Notes under the pieces: generated by a model
What the model saw: only the letters and a program-made list of their open reading frames with translations
What the model was told of the DNA's origin: nothing
Databases searched by the model: none
NCBI RefSeq assembly: GCF_041521385.1
Contig: NZ_CP168006.1
Span: 4,039,648 to 4,103,647 of the forward strand
Length of the DNA: 64,000 nucleotides
Direction: 5' to 3'
DNA from: Alcaligenes faecalis
GTDB lineage: Bacteria; Pseudomonadota; Gammaproteobacteria; Burkholderiales; Burkholderiaceae_B
Program-made: the position numbers and the translations under genes
Part shown: piece by piece, positions 9,672 through 17,532 of the stretch
How positions within the stretch are numbered: the stretch's first letter is position 1
Layout: each line of letters opens with the position of its first letter

Positions 9672-9718
9672 ACACCCCATTTTCAAACTGAACTGTATTC
9701 CGAATTCTTACAGGAGCC

Positions 9719-11119
9719 ATGATGAGTACGACACGTATTGAACAGGATTCCATGGGAACCATTGAGGTTCCGGCCAACCACTATTGGGGCGCGCAGACAC
9801 AGCGCTCGATCCAGAACTTTCCGATTGGCCGTGACCGCTTTCAGTGGGGCCGCAGCATGATCGAGTCGCTGGGTATTCTGAAAAAATCTACGGCCCTGGC
9901 CAATCAGGAACTGGGCGAGTTGCCCGGCGATCTGGCCCAACTGATTGTCAAAGCGGCTGATGAAGTGATTGCAGGCCAGTGGGACACCGAGTTTCCGCTG
10001 GTCGTGTTCCAGACGGGTTCCGGCACACAAAGCAATATGAACGTGAACGAGGTGATCTCCAACCGCGCCATTGAGCTGGCCGGTGGCGAGAAGGGCAGCA
10101 AAAAGCCCGTCCACCCGAATGACCATGTGAACCGCGGCCAATCCTCCAACGATACGTTCCCCACCGCCATGTACATCGCGGTGGGTCTGGAATGTCAGCG
10201 CCGCCTGCGCAAAGACGTAGGCCAATTGCGCGACACCCTGGCGGCCAAAGCCAAGCAATTCAACAGCATTGTGAAAACTGGCCGCACCCACTTGCAAGAT
10301 GCCACCCCTATCACGCTGGGCCAGGAAATCGGAGCCTGGGTCGCCCAGATTGATTTCGGCCTGCAAACCGTGGACAAGGCGCTGGACGGTATTTATCAGT
10401 TGGCGATTGGCGGCACGGCGGTAGGTACGGGCCTGAACGCCCACCCTCAGTTTGGCGAGCGCACAGCGGCCCATATTGCCAAGATCACAGGCTTGCCTTT
10501 TCAGGCCGCCGAAAACAAATTCTTCGCACTGTCGGCTCACGATGCGCTGGTCAACCTGTCTGCTGCCCTGCGTACTCTGGCCGGTGCCTTGATGAAGATG
10601 GCCAACGACGTACGCTGGCTGGCCAGCGGTCCTCGCTGCGGGATTGGCGAACTGCAAATCCCTGAAAACGAGCCTGGTTCCTCCATCATGCCCGGCAAGG
10701 TCAACCCGACTCAATGCGAAGCCCTGACGATGGTGGCCGTGCAGGTCTACGGTAACGACGCCGCGGTGGGCTTTGCCGGCAGCCAAGGTAATTTCCAGCT
10801 TAACGTCTACAAGCCTGTGATGGTGCATAACGTGCTGGAGAGCATTGCCTTGATCAGTGACGCTTGCCTGGCCTTTGACGAGCATTGCGCCCAAGGTCTG
10901 GAGCCTGTCATGGGCAAAATTCAACACAATCTGGATCAGAACCTGATGTTGGTCACTGCCTTGAACCGCCACATCGGTTACGACAAGGCCGCCTACATTG
11001 CCAAGACCGCCCATAAAGAGGGCCTGACCCTGCGTGAATCTGCACTGAAATCAGGCTACCTGACTAACGAGCAGTACGATCAGTGGATTGTGCCACTGGA
11101 TATGACCCACCCTGGCTAA
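9719..11119 (+). CDS. fumC: Class II fumarate hydratase FumC
   Basis: Iron-independent fumarase of 466 aa, converting fumarate to malate in the citric acid cycle; it acts as a homotetramer. The family signature [11 protein letters not shown] is present near residue 320, with [16 protein letters not shown] and the [11 protein letters not shown] substrate-binding segment. An AGGAG ribosome binding site stands just upstream; two ATG codons are adjacent, so the start is uncertain by one residue. The length is normal. A GC-rich inverted repeat follows the stop. Confidence 0.97.
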   Translation: MMSTTRIEQDSMGTIEVPANHYWGAQTQRSIQNFPIGRDRFQWGRSMIESLGILKKSTALANQELGELPGDLAQLIVKAADEVIAGQWDTEFPLVVFQTGSGTQSNMNVNEVISNRAIELAGGEKGSKKPVHPNDHVNRGQSSNDTFPTAMYIAVGLECQRRLRKDVGQLRDTLAAKAKQFNSIVKTGRTHLQDATPITLGQEIGAWVAQIDFGLQTVDKALDGIYQLAIGGTAVGTGLNAHPQFGERTAAHIAKITGLPFQAAENKFFALSAHDALVNLSAALRTLAGALMKMANDVRWLASGPRCGIGELQIPENEPGSSIMPGKVNPTQCEALTMVAVQVYGNDAAVGFAGSQGNFQLNVYKPVMVHNVLESIALISDACLAFDEHCAQGLEPVMGKIQHNLDQNLMLVTALNRHIGYDKAAYIAKTAHKEGLTLRESALKSGYLTNEQYDQWIVPLDMTHPG

Positions 11120-11146
11120 GTTTCAGCCTCGGTTATGCTTGACTTT

Positions 11147-11170
11147 ATTCGCCCCTTCAATGGGGCGAAT
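11147..11170 (+). terminator. Inverted repeat after fumC, probable terminator
   Basis: Perfect 9-bp stem ATTCGCCCC (11147-11155) and GGGGCGAAT (11162-11170) around a 6-base loop, 28 bases after the fumC stop. There is no clear T-run behind it, so termination is likely but not certain. Confidence 0.55.
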
Positions 11171-11248
11171 ACATCCACAGTGCAGCCATTTGTCCCTATG
11201 AAAGAGTAGGGGAGTGTTTCATCCCACCTATCTGCCTTTCACTGCCTT

Positions 11249-12427
11249 ATGCGTATAAAGAAAACCTACCGTTTTTCCTCTGCATTTGTAGCCACCGTGC
11301 TGGGTTTGGCTATGGCCTTTGTGGCGGTATCGGCCCAGGCACAATCTGAACCTGTTCCTGCTATCCGTGGACCGGCCGTCTCGGTCGAGACCCTGGTCAG
11401 TGGGCTGGAACACCCTTGGGCCATGGCTTTTTTGCCCAAGAATGCTGGTATTCTGATTACCGAACGTCCAGGCCGCCTGCGTGTCTGGACGAAAGAAAAC
11501 GGCTTGTCCGAACCGATTGCCGGTGTGCCTAACGTCCACGCGCAATCCCAGGGGGGGTTGCTGGATGTGGCTCTGGCCCCGGATTTTTTCCGTAGCCGCC
11601 GGATTTATCTGGCTTATGCAGAACGGCGTGACAAGCAACACTCCGCCACCACCGTGGGCTATGGTGTGCTGTCTTCAGACCTGAAACGTATCGACGCCTT
11701 CCGCCCGATTTTCCGCCAGGAACCGGCCTTGTCCACCGGGCAGCACTATGGCGTGCGCATGGCTTTTGATCCGGGTGGACGAGATCTGTACATCGCCTTG
11801 GGCGAAAACAATCAACCGGCCACCGCCCAGCAACTCGATCACCTGCAAGGGAAAGTCGTACGTATCCGCCCAGATGGCATGGTCCCACGCGACAACCCCT
11901 TTCGCAGTCTACGCGGTGCCAGGGCGGAAATCTGGAGCTACGGCCACCGCAACCCGCAGGGCATGGCCTGGAATCCTTGGACGAATGAGCTGTGGGTGGC
12001 TGAACATGGTCCGCAAGGCGGCGATGAGCTGAACCGAATTCAATCAGGTGCCAATTATGGCTGGCCCTTGCGTACCGAGGGGCAAGGCTATGACGGCAAA
12101 CCCATTCCCAACGCCAGTTCCACACCTCTTGAGGGTCTGATCGACCCCATCCACTACTGGTCAGTCTCACCCGCGATCAGCGGCATGGCTTTCTATAAGG
12201 ACGAACGTGTCCCGGACTGGCAGTACAGCTTGTTTGTAGGAGCCTTGAAAGGACAAGCCTTGATTCGTCTGCAATTTGACGAAGAAGGCCATATTGTTGG
12301 AGAAGAACGCTTGCTGCAAGACTTGAAGCAACGCGTCCGGGACGTGCGCGTCGGGCCGGATGGTGACATTTATGTGCTGACCGACGAAAGCGACGGCCAA
12401 TTGCTACGCATTCAGCCCAGGTCTTGA
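11249..12427 (+). CDS. PQQ-dependent soluble aldose sugar dehydrogenase
   Basis: Secreted or periplasmic six-bladed beta-propeller dehydrogenase of the GSDH/YliI (Asd) family, 392 aa, which oxidises sugars or other alcohols using pyrroloquinoline quinone. The first 32 residues form a signal peptide ending AQAQ. Family landmarks include LEHPWAMAFLPKNAGILITERPGRLRV, GGLLDVALAPDF, SYGHRNPQGMAWNPWTNELWVAEHGPQGGDELN and YGWP. The WAEHGP-like segment and neighbouring histidines form the PQQ/Ca site in known members. No PQQ synthesis genes are nearby. The enzyme's substrate is not determined by sequence. Confidence 0.9.
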   Translation: MRIKKTYRFSSAFVATVLGLAMAFVAVSAQAQSEPVPAIRGPAVSVETLVSGLEHPWAMAFLPKNAGILITERPGRLRVWTKENGLSEPIAGVPNVHAQSQGGLLDVALAPDFFRSRRIYLAYAERRDKQHSATTVGYGVLSSDLKRIDAFRPIFRQEPALSTGQHYGVRMAFDPGGRDLYIALGENNQPATAQQLDHLQGKVVRIRPDGMVPRDNPFRSLRGARAEIWSYGHRNPQGMAWNPWTNELWVAEHGPQGGDELNRIQSGANYGWPLRTEGQGYDGKPIPNASSTPLEGLIDPIHYWSVSPAISGMAFYKDERVPDWQYSLFVGALKGQALIRLQFDEEGHIVGEERLLQDLKQRVRDVRVGPDGDIYVLTDESDGQLLRIQPRS

Positions 12428-12501
12428 GCCTTTACGCCAGCGTATACCCGCACCACCCCAGGCGTTGTGGCTTGAGCCACACAAGCTGATTCAAGCTCAT
12501 A

Positions 12502-12528
12502 CAAAAAAGGCCGTCATGTAGACGGCCT
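12502..12528 (-). terminator. Terminator of the universal stress gene
   Basis: Stem AGGCCGTC (12508-12515) with GACGGCCT (12521-12528) around a 5-base loop; leftward transcripts from the usp gene meet the hairpin and then a run of T. Located 25 bases past the usp stop. Confidence 0.85.
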
Positions 12529-12552
12529 GCCAAGACTGAATAGTCAACTCAA

Positions 12553-12978
12553 TTACTTGATCAAGGTGACGGGCACATGCACCAGGCTCAGTACCTTGGT
12601 TGTAACCGAACCCAGCACCAGGCCGGGCAGGGCGCTCAAACCGCGAGTACCCATCACAATGTGATCGATCTGGTTTGCTTCCACATACTCTTTGATCGTT
12701 TGCGCGGCATTACCGGCAATAATGCTCTCCTTGACTTTCAAGGGTGAGCCTGCCAATACGGAACGCGCGGGCAAAAGCGCATTGCTGCCTTCATCCTGAT
12801 AGTACGCCTGCAACACATCTTCCGAGAAAAAGCGTTTGACGTTACCCGACACGATTGGTGTAGGAACAGCCAGCACGTGCAAAGTGGCTTCTGGTTTGCC
12901 CGTTAGGATGTCAACCGCTGTTTTCAAAGCGCGCGTGGAAGCATCAGAGCCATCGACAGGAACGAGAACATTAAGCAT
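12553..12978 (-). CDS. Universal stress protein, UspA family
   Basis: Single-domain Usp of 141 aa. The N-terminal strand is NVLVPVDGSDASTRALK, and the C-terminal ATP-binding motif GTRGLSALPGLVLGSVT matches the G-x2-G-x9-G-S/T pattern of nucleotide-binding Usps. Such proteins help survival of starvation, oxygen limitation or respiratory poisons. A perfect FNR/Anr box and a well-placed -10 element lie upstream, so induction under low oxygen is likely. A convincing terminator follows. It is divergent from the cytochrome c gene. Confidence 0.93.
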   Translation of the reverse strand: MLNVLVPVDGSDASTRALKTAVDILTGKPEATLHVLAVPTPIVSGNVKRFFSEDVLQAYYQDEGSNALLPARSVLAGSPLKVKESIIAGNAAQTIKEYVEANQIDHIVMGTRGLSALPGLVLGSVTTKVLSLVHVPVTLIK

Positions 12979-13034
12979 GAAGACCTCTTGTAGTGTATGA
13001 ACTATTTAAGTATGAAGCACTAACTTCTACTAGG

Positions 13035-13076
13035 ACAGTACAGAATAAACGCAACGGCCAGCTTGATCAGTATCAA
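13035..13076 (-). promoter_or_regulatory. FNR/Anr-type promoter of the usp gene
   Basis: The perfect dyad TTGAT-CAGT-ATCAA at 13063-13076 is the classical FNR consensus. Read toward usp, a -10-like TACTGT (13040-13035) starts 29.5 bases from the dyad centre, the spacing expected for a class II site at -41.5. This predicts a start near 13028 and a leader of about 50 bases. The divergent cytochrome c gene starts 154 bases away on the other side and may share the site. Confidence 0.7.
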
Positions 13077-13229
13077 GACCCACCGCGATTTGTAAAAGCT
13101 TGTTCTATCATAACCGTATGATCACGGTGTGGATGCCACATGGCCCCGTTTATGTACGGAAAAATACAAGCGCAGCACCCACTCCACACTCCCATTTCTT
13201 GCGCCCGTTTTACTTAGGAGATACCCCTC

Positions 13230-13568
13230 ATGAGCTTGAAGCAGCTACTGGTCTGTATGGCCTTGTTCAGTGCCGGTTTCAGTGCCCAGGCGGCCGAGGC
13301 CAGCTTTGACTCGGTCAAGGATGTGTTGACCAGAAATGCTTGTCTGTCCTGTCACACCGTAGACAGAAAAGTAGTCGGTCCCGCGTACAAGGACATTGCT
13401 GCCATGCGCAAGGATGATCCAGCCAACGCTGAAGTGATTGCCCAGCATATCCGTCAAGGCAGCAAGGGGGTTTATGGCCCTTTGCCCATGCCCGCGAACC
13501 CGGCCATTTCCGACGCGGACATCAAGGCGGTGGTGGACTGGATCATGGCGGGTGCGCCGAAAGAATAA
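13230..13568 (+). CDS. Class I cytochrome c (c8/c551 type), periplasmic
   Basis: Small monohaem cytochrome c of 112 aa. A signal peptide (about residues 1-22, ending AQAA) exports it to the periplasm. The haem attachment site is CLSCH (Cys38, Cys41, His42); the likely axial methionine is Met87 in GPLPMPANP, as in the c551 fold, and the C-terminal helix DIKAVVDWIMAGAPK is typical. It carries electrons to terminal oxidases or nitrite reductases. TTAGGAGA precedes the start. A FNR box lies about 160 bases upstream between this gene and divergent usp. Confidence 0.93.
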   Translation: MSLKQLLVCMALFSAGFSAQAAEASFDSVKDVLTRNACLSCHTVDRKVVGPAYKDIAAMRKDDPANAEVIAQHIRQGSKGVYGPLPMPANPAISDADIKAVVDWIMAGAPKE

Positions 13569-13736
13569 GCAGCTTGAGTGCACACAGGGAAATGACCATC
13601 GGAGAATAGCCGTTTTGACTGGCTGTTCATCTGCTCAGGATTGCGGTTTTCCATGTAATCCGGCGCCCATCATTTCGATGTGCGAATACATGCGTGGCAG
13701 GTGGGTCAACGACCAAACTACAAAAAAACCAAGGCA

Positions 13737-13770
13737 AAAAAGCCTGGGTGCATCAACAAGCAGGCTTTTT
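13737..13770. terminator. Bidirectional terminator between cytochrome c and MFS genes
   Basis: Stem AAAAAGCCTG (13737-13746) with CAGGCTTTTT (13761-13770), loop of 14 bases, with A/T runs on both flanks. It lies in the convergent gap and abuts the MFS stop at 13779. The remaining 170 bases after the cytochrome stop show no other feature. Confidence 0.75.
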
Positions 13771-13778
13771 CCACAACA

Positions 13779-14996
13779 TCAGATCGTGTCATCCCGCTTC
13801 ATCTTTTTAGCGTACTGCGATGGCTGGAAGCTCCAAGCCATGATCGCGACCAAAACCGCCATTACCGCGTGCAACATCCAGCCTGCCTGAAAACCATGGC
13901 TGATCTCACGCAATTGCACGCTAATCATGGGAAAGAGAGCCGCTATCGGAAAACCACCCCCTTGCATCAAGGCGCTCAATGTCCCGGCACGCGCTGCATC
14001 GGGGAAATGATCCAGCGCCACCAGAAGCAGCAAGGAGAAGCAGCCGCCCAGACCGATGCCAATAATAATCGCCCACAGATACGGAGCCATGTCAGGAATA
14101 TAAGCAAAGGCCAGGAAGCCCACGCACTGACACGCCAGGGCCAACCACACCCACATGCGGCGATCCTTATTTTTGGCCGCCAAAGTCGGCAAGCCAAACG
14201 CAGCAATCGCTTGTGCCACCGACAAAACCGCCACCAGGCTGCCGCTGGCTTCCGCCGTCCAGCCTCGATCTTGGTAGAACGTCGCCAGCCAGGTCACCAA
14301 GGAGGCATAACCACCGTTAATCAGGCCAAAACACAGCATTAAGGTCCAGGTGCGGGGACGGGCCAGCAAAGACAGAGAGGGAGGTGACAAATTTGCGCCA
14401 GGCTCCTCACGTGGCACCACTTTCCAGGCAATCCACAAGGCCACGCTAATGGGCAAGGCCCAGAAGGCTAAGGCAATACGCCAGCTCTCGGTCATGGAAC
14501 TGACCCACGGTGTAATCTGGGCGCCCAAAGCACCCCCTCCCATCAAGGTGGCGGAATAGACTCCGGTGACCTGGGCGATATGTCGCGGAAACTGCTCCTT
14601 GATCAAACCGGGCATGCCTGCCTGCAGCAAGGAGACTCCCAAACCACAGACCAGCGCCGTCGCAATCAAACTGACGCCATTAGGCACAAACCAGCGCAGC
14701 ACACACCCCAGGCACAGCAGCAGCAAGGAGGCAATCAGTACTTGGCGCAGCGCCAGGACCCGCCGCAGGGAAGGCATACAGAAAGCCCCCAGCCCCATCA
14801 CCATCATGGGCAGCAAAGTCAACCAGGCCAGGTTGCTCAAAGGCATATTCAAACCTTCAGCCACCTGTCTGGCCAAAGTACCACTGGATGTCAGAAAAGG
14901 GCGCAGGTTCAGCCCGACCAAAATGACGAAAGCCAGCCACAACCCTGGGCTGGCCAATGCGCCTGACTGTGTCGGCGCAGTCTGAGTAAAGGACAT
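13779..14996 (-). CDS. MFS transporter, CynX/NimT (cyanate-type) family
   Basis: Twelve-helix major facilitator of 405 aa. It starts with a short polar N-terminus, then GLWLAFVILVGLNLRPFLTSSGTL, the characteristic first helix of CynX/NimT proteins, and continues with regular paired hydrophobic helices and a central polar loop (PREEPGANLSPPSLS) between the two six-helix halves. Members move cyanate, 2-nitroimidazole or other small solutes; the substrate here is unknown. It is convergent with the cytochrome c gene and followed upstream by the ankyrin gene on the same strand. Confidence 0.88.
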   Translation of the reverse strand: MSFTQTAPTQSGALASPGLWLAFVILVGLNLRPFLTSSGTLARQVAEGLNMPLSNLAWLTLLPMMVMGLGAFCMPSLRRVLALRQVLIASLLLLCLGCVLRWFVPNGVSLIATALVCGLGVSLLQAGMPGLIKEQFPRHIAQVTGVYSATLMGGGALGAQITPWVSSMTESWRIALAFWALPISVALWIAWKVVPREEPGANLSPPSLSLLARPRTWTLMLCFGLINGGYASLVTWLATFYQDRGWTAEASGSLVAVLSVAQAIAAFGLPTLAAKNKDRRMWVWLALACQCVGFLAFAYIPDMAPYLWAIIIGIGLGGCFSLLLLVALDHFPDAARAGTLSALMQGGGFPIAALFPMISVQLREISHGFQAGWMLHAVMAVLVAIMAWSFQPSQYAKKMKRDDTI

Positions 14997-15051
14997 AAAA
15001 TCGTTATTGTTGTTGATGAGAAGAAAAAAACAGTGGTCGAACAGGCCAGGC

Positions 15052-15726
15052 TTAGGGATTTGCCCCAGCCTGCTCCAGAATCTCGGCCATCTCGGTTTGG
15101 CTGCGTTGGCGCGCCAGGCTCAAAGGCCGCACGCCCTGACGATCTGGCAAGTTCACATCCGCCCCGGCCTTGATCAACAAGCGCAACACTTCCTGATGCT
15201 CTGGCCCCCCATCGGACAGCACGATGGCCTCATGCAGGGCAGTCCAACCCAAATAATTCACATGATTAGGGTCTACACCCGCTGCCAGCAGCAAACGTAC
15301 GATATCGACATAGCCATGTTCTGCGGCCGGGATCAAGGCGGTGCCGCCATAACGATTCACGCTACGCAGATCTGCTCCGTTTTTCAGGGTCATGCGTAGA
15401 ATTTCCAAACGGCCTTGTGCACCCGCAACTAAATAAGGGCTGTCGTGAATGGAGTCAGTCTGGTTCACATCCGCGCCCGCACGTATCAACTGCCCAGCAA
15501 TATCCACATGGTTCAACCAGGTCGCGCGCAGCAGGGGGCTTTGCCCTTGGTCGTCTCTGACACTGACACTGGCACGTGCTCGTTTTTCTGACAGAATTTC
15601 GCGCACCTTGGCGCTATCACCTTGTTCGACCGCTTCCAGCAAAACGGTTTGCGAGTGCACGCTGCTACTTCCTAAAGCCAGGCACATTGCCAGTCCAGCC
15701 AGCAAGCCTTGCATTGTTGCGCTCAT
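15052..15726 (-). CDS. Exported ankyrin-repeat protein
   Basis: A 224-aa protein with a signal peptide (about residues 1-25) followed by five or six ankyrin repeats. Recognisable repeat cores are GQSPLLRATWLNHVDIAGQLIRAGADVN, YGGTALIPAAEHGYVDIVRLLLAAGVDPN and GWTALHEAI...LRLLIKAGADVN. It has the general form of periplasmic ankyrin proteins such as AnkB, associated with catalase or oxidative stress in pseudomonads, but no catalase gene is adjacent. It binds a protein partner in all likelihood; the partner is unknown. It lies 55 bases upstream of the MFS gene on the same strand. Confidence 0.87.
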   Translation of the reverse strand: MSATMQGLLAGLAMCLALGSSSVHSQTVLLEAVEQGDSAKVREILSEKRARASVSVRDDQGQSPLLRATWLNHVDIAGQLIRAGADVNQTDSIHDSPYLVAGAQGRLEILRMTLKNGADLRSVNRYGGTALIPAAEHGYVDIVRLLLAAGVDPNHVNYLGWTALHEAIVLSDGGPEHQEVLRLLIKAGADVNLPDRQGVRPLSLARQRSQTEMAEILEQAGANP

Positions 15727-15827
15727 TTACCATCCCCTTAATGGCTTTGGCCAAAGGGGCCAAACGTTTATAAATAGCATAGTTAGGTTTTGATCAATAG
15801 CGCATCACGGCCATAGCACTTATATTT

Positions 15828-16781
15828 TCAAGGATAAGTCTGACCTGCTGCTGCAACATCCAGCTCCGGCTGCGACATCAATCGGTCCAGTTCGCTACGC
15901 AAATAGTTCAAAAACACACGGGTTTTTTGTGGCATCAAACGGGATGGCAATAGCGCCAGAATGGGGAAAGGTGCGAACTCCCAATCAGGCAAGACACGCT
16001 CCAACTGAGCACAATCCGGATCCAGACGGCGCTCCAGCAAAGAGGCCGCAGTAATGCCTAAATCATGCACAGCCAGTTTGCGCATCATGATGGCGTTATT
16101 CACAGTGATAGCCCCTTCCACAACAGCGTCATAACGCTCTTGATTTGGGCCACGCAGGGACCAGATACGATCGGCACTGGCAGGTCGGGCGCAGATACAC
16201 GTATGTCCCTCCAATTCCGAAGGGTGTTTTGGCCGCCCCTTGCGATCCAGATAATTGCCGGTTGCATACAACCCCAATCGAATCTGTCCCAACATGGTGG
16301 AGACCGCACTGGAGTCGGGTTGGGCACCTACACGAATGACGCAATCGTAATTGTCCGCCTGCAAATCAATAGGCCGGATCGTCAAGTCAAACTCCAGCTC
16401 AATATCAGGGTATTGCTGATTGAAGCCGCGGATGATGGACGGCATCAGCACAATGCTGAAGCTGGCCGGCATGGAAACGCGCAAGCGGCCTTTGGGTGTC
16501 TGTGCCACATCCAGCAACTGCTCGTGGGCGAGCCGTGCCTGTTCAACGACAGCCAGACAACGCTCGAAATACACTTGTCCGGCATCGGTCACATCCACAT
16601 TACGGGTGCTGCGTTTCAGCAAAGCCACCCCCACCTCTTTTTCCAGCTCACGGATACGGCGTGACACCGTGGAGACGGGCATTCCCAAGGCCTGGGCAGC
16701 ACGGCTAAAGTGACGGGCGCGGGCCACCTCCACGAAAATCGCGATGTCGTTGAGCAAGGGGCCGGCGATAATGGTACTCAT
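15828..16781 (-). CDS. LysR-family transcriptional regulator
   Basis: LTTR of 317 aa: N-terminal winged helix-turn-helix (FVEVARARHFSRAAQALGMPVSTVSRRIRELEKEVGVALLKRSTRNVDVT) and a C-terminal periplasmic-binding-like effector domain, of the CrgA-like subgroup. It is divergent from the DUF4148 gene, the usual arrangement for an LTTR and a target, though nothing else ties them together. A palindrome lies only 9 bases before its start codon and may be an autoregulatory site. The effector is unknown. Confidence 0.92.
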   Translation of the reverse strand: MSTIIAGPLLNDIAIFVEVARARHFSRAAQALGMPVSTVSRRIRELEKEVGVALLKRSTRNVDVTDAGQVYFERCLAVVEQARLAHEQLLDVAQTPKGRLRVSMPASFSIVLMPSIIRGFNQQYPDIELEFDLTIRPIDLQADNYDCVIRVGAQPDSSAVSTMLGQIRLGLYATGNYLDRKGRPKHPSELEGHTCICARPASADRIWSLRGPNQERYDAVVEGAITVNNAIMMRKLAVHDLGITAASLLERRLDPDCAQLERVLPDWEFAPFPILALLPSRLMPQKTRVFLNYLRSELDRLMSQPELDVAAAGQTYP

Positions 16782-16789
16782 TTGGATTG

Positions 16790-16803
16790 TTCCATGAATG
16801 GAA
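16790..16803. promoter_or_regulatory. Palindrome upstream of LysR gene, possible operator
   Basis: TTCCAT-GA-ATGGAA is a perfect 6-bp-arm inverted repeat 9 bases before the LysR start. Position suits autorepression. It does not have the classical T-N11-A form, so assignment to this regulator is only a suggestion. Confidence 0.35.
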
Positions 16804-16912
16804 ATACATTTGCAATATTAAGGGTTTTTACTAGGTTTAGAAAGGCTCATACTCCATCCAACGATTCGCTAAACATCACAGCGAACGACCGAAAAACACA
16901 CTGGAGTAAATA

Positions 16913-17230
16913 ATGAAAAACACCACACGCGCAACTATCGCCAGCCTGATTCTGAGTGCTACCGCCTTGAGCAGCACTGCCATGGCAGCCACCAACAATG
17001 ATGTCACTGGTGAAAACCTGAATTACCCAACGATTCAATCGACCGATGCTCCTTTGAGCCGTCAGCAAGTGGTTCAAGAGCTGGCTGCTGCTCAAGAGCA
17101 AGGTGACATTAGTGCGGGTTCCATGAGCGACTACCCGCGTATCGACACCCGCTCCGAGCTGAGCCGTGATCAAGTTGCAGCTCAAGCCAACGACTGGAAC
17201 AACAACAACGGCTCCTTCGTTGCTTACTAA
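16913..17230 (+). CDS. DUF4148 family exported protein
   Basis: Small exported protein of 105 aa with a cleavable signal peptide (about residues 1-24, ending AMAA) and the DUF4148 pattern LSRQQVVQELAAAQEQGDI, followed by a second LSRDQVAAQA. The family is abundant in Burkholderiales and has no established function; periplasmic location follows from the signal. GGAGTAAATA precedes the ATG. A strong terminator follows. The neighbouring LysR gene is divergent. Confidence 0.85.
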   Translation: MKNTTRATIASLILSATALSSTAMAATNNDVTGENLNYPTIQSTDAPLSRQQVVQELAAAQEQGDISAGSMSDYPRIDTRSELSRDQVAAQANDWNNNNGSFVAY

Positions 17231-17267
17231 GCCGATTGATTTCTAATTAGTCGTCGTTCCCCTTGAA

Positions 17268-17292
17268 ACGCCTCTTCGGAGGCGTTTTTTTA
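17268..17292 (+). terminator. Rho-independent terminator of the DUF4148 gene
   Basis: Stem ACGCCTC (17268-17274), tetraloop TTCG, GAGGCGT (17279-17285), then a T-run. The UUCG loop closed by C-G is an especially stable RNA hairpin. Confidence 0.92.
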
Positions 17293-17295
17293 CTG

Positions 17296-17460
17296 CTGAG
17301 CCGCCTCAAAGCCCGGCAGCTCCGGTAAAAACGCCCCCTTGGGGATGAGTCGGGACACACCGTAGTCCATTGCGGACTGCGGCGTGCCAGACGAATCCGA
17401 GCGGCATACCGGCCGCGAGGTGGAGCGCAAGCCGAAGGCGCAGCGTGGGGGCCTCTATTA
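17296..17460. other. GC-rich non-coding block upstream of copA
   Basis: About 165 bases, richer in GC than the flanks, between the DUF4148 terminator and the copA promoter. It has no gene of its own that can be supported: reading frames across it run into copA antisense or are about 60 codons long without a ribosome binding site. It may be a dispersed repeat or remnant; nothing in it was recognised with confidence. Confidence 0.3.
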
Positions 17461-17467
17461 TCACGTA

Positions 17468-17498
17468 TTGACCTTCCCATCGGGTCAAGCCCTAAAGT
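17468..17498 (+). promoter_or_regulatory. MerR/CueR-type copper-responsive promoter of copA
   Basis: -35 TTGACC (17468-17473) and -10-like TAAAGT (17493-17498) are separated by an over-long 19-base spacer, with a dyad TTGACC...GGTCAA inside it. This architecture, and the TTGACCTTCCC start, matches CueR-controlled copA promoters as known from E. coli, where the activator untwists the long spacer on binding Cu(I). No CueR-like gene is in the window. Confidence 0.7.
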
Positions 17499-17532
17499 GG
17501 CTTTATTGACGATCCATTGAAGGGTGATTTCG

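Noticed and set aside
9683..11014. Long open frame of 443 codons antisense to fumC
   Set aside because: Mirrors the GC-rich codon pattern of fumC, has no ribosome binding site and no recognisable domain.
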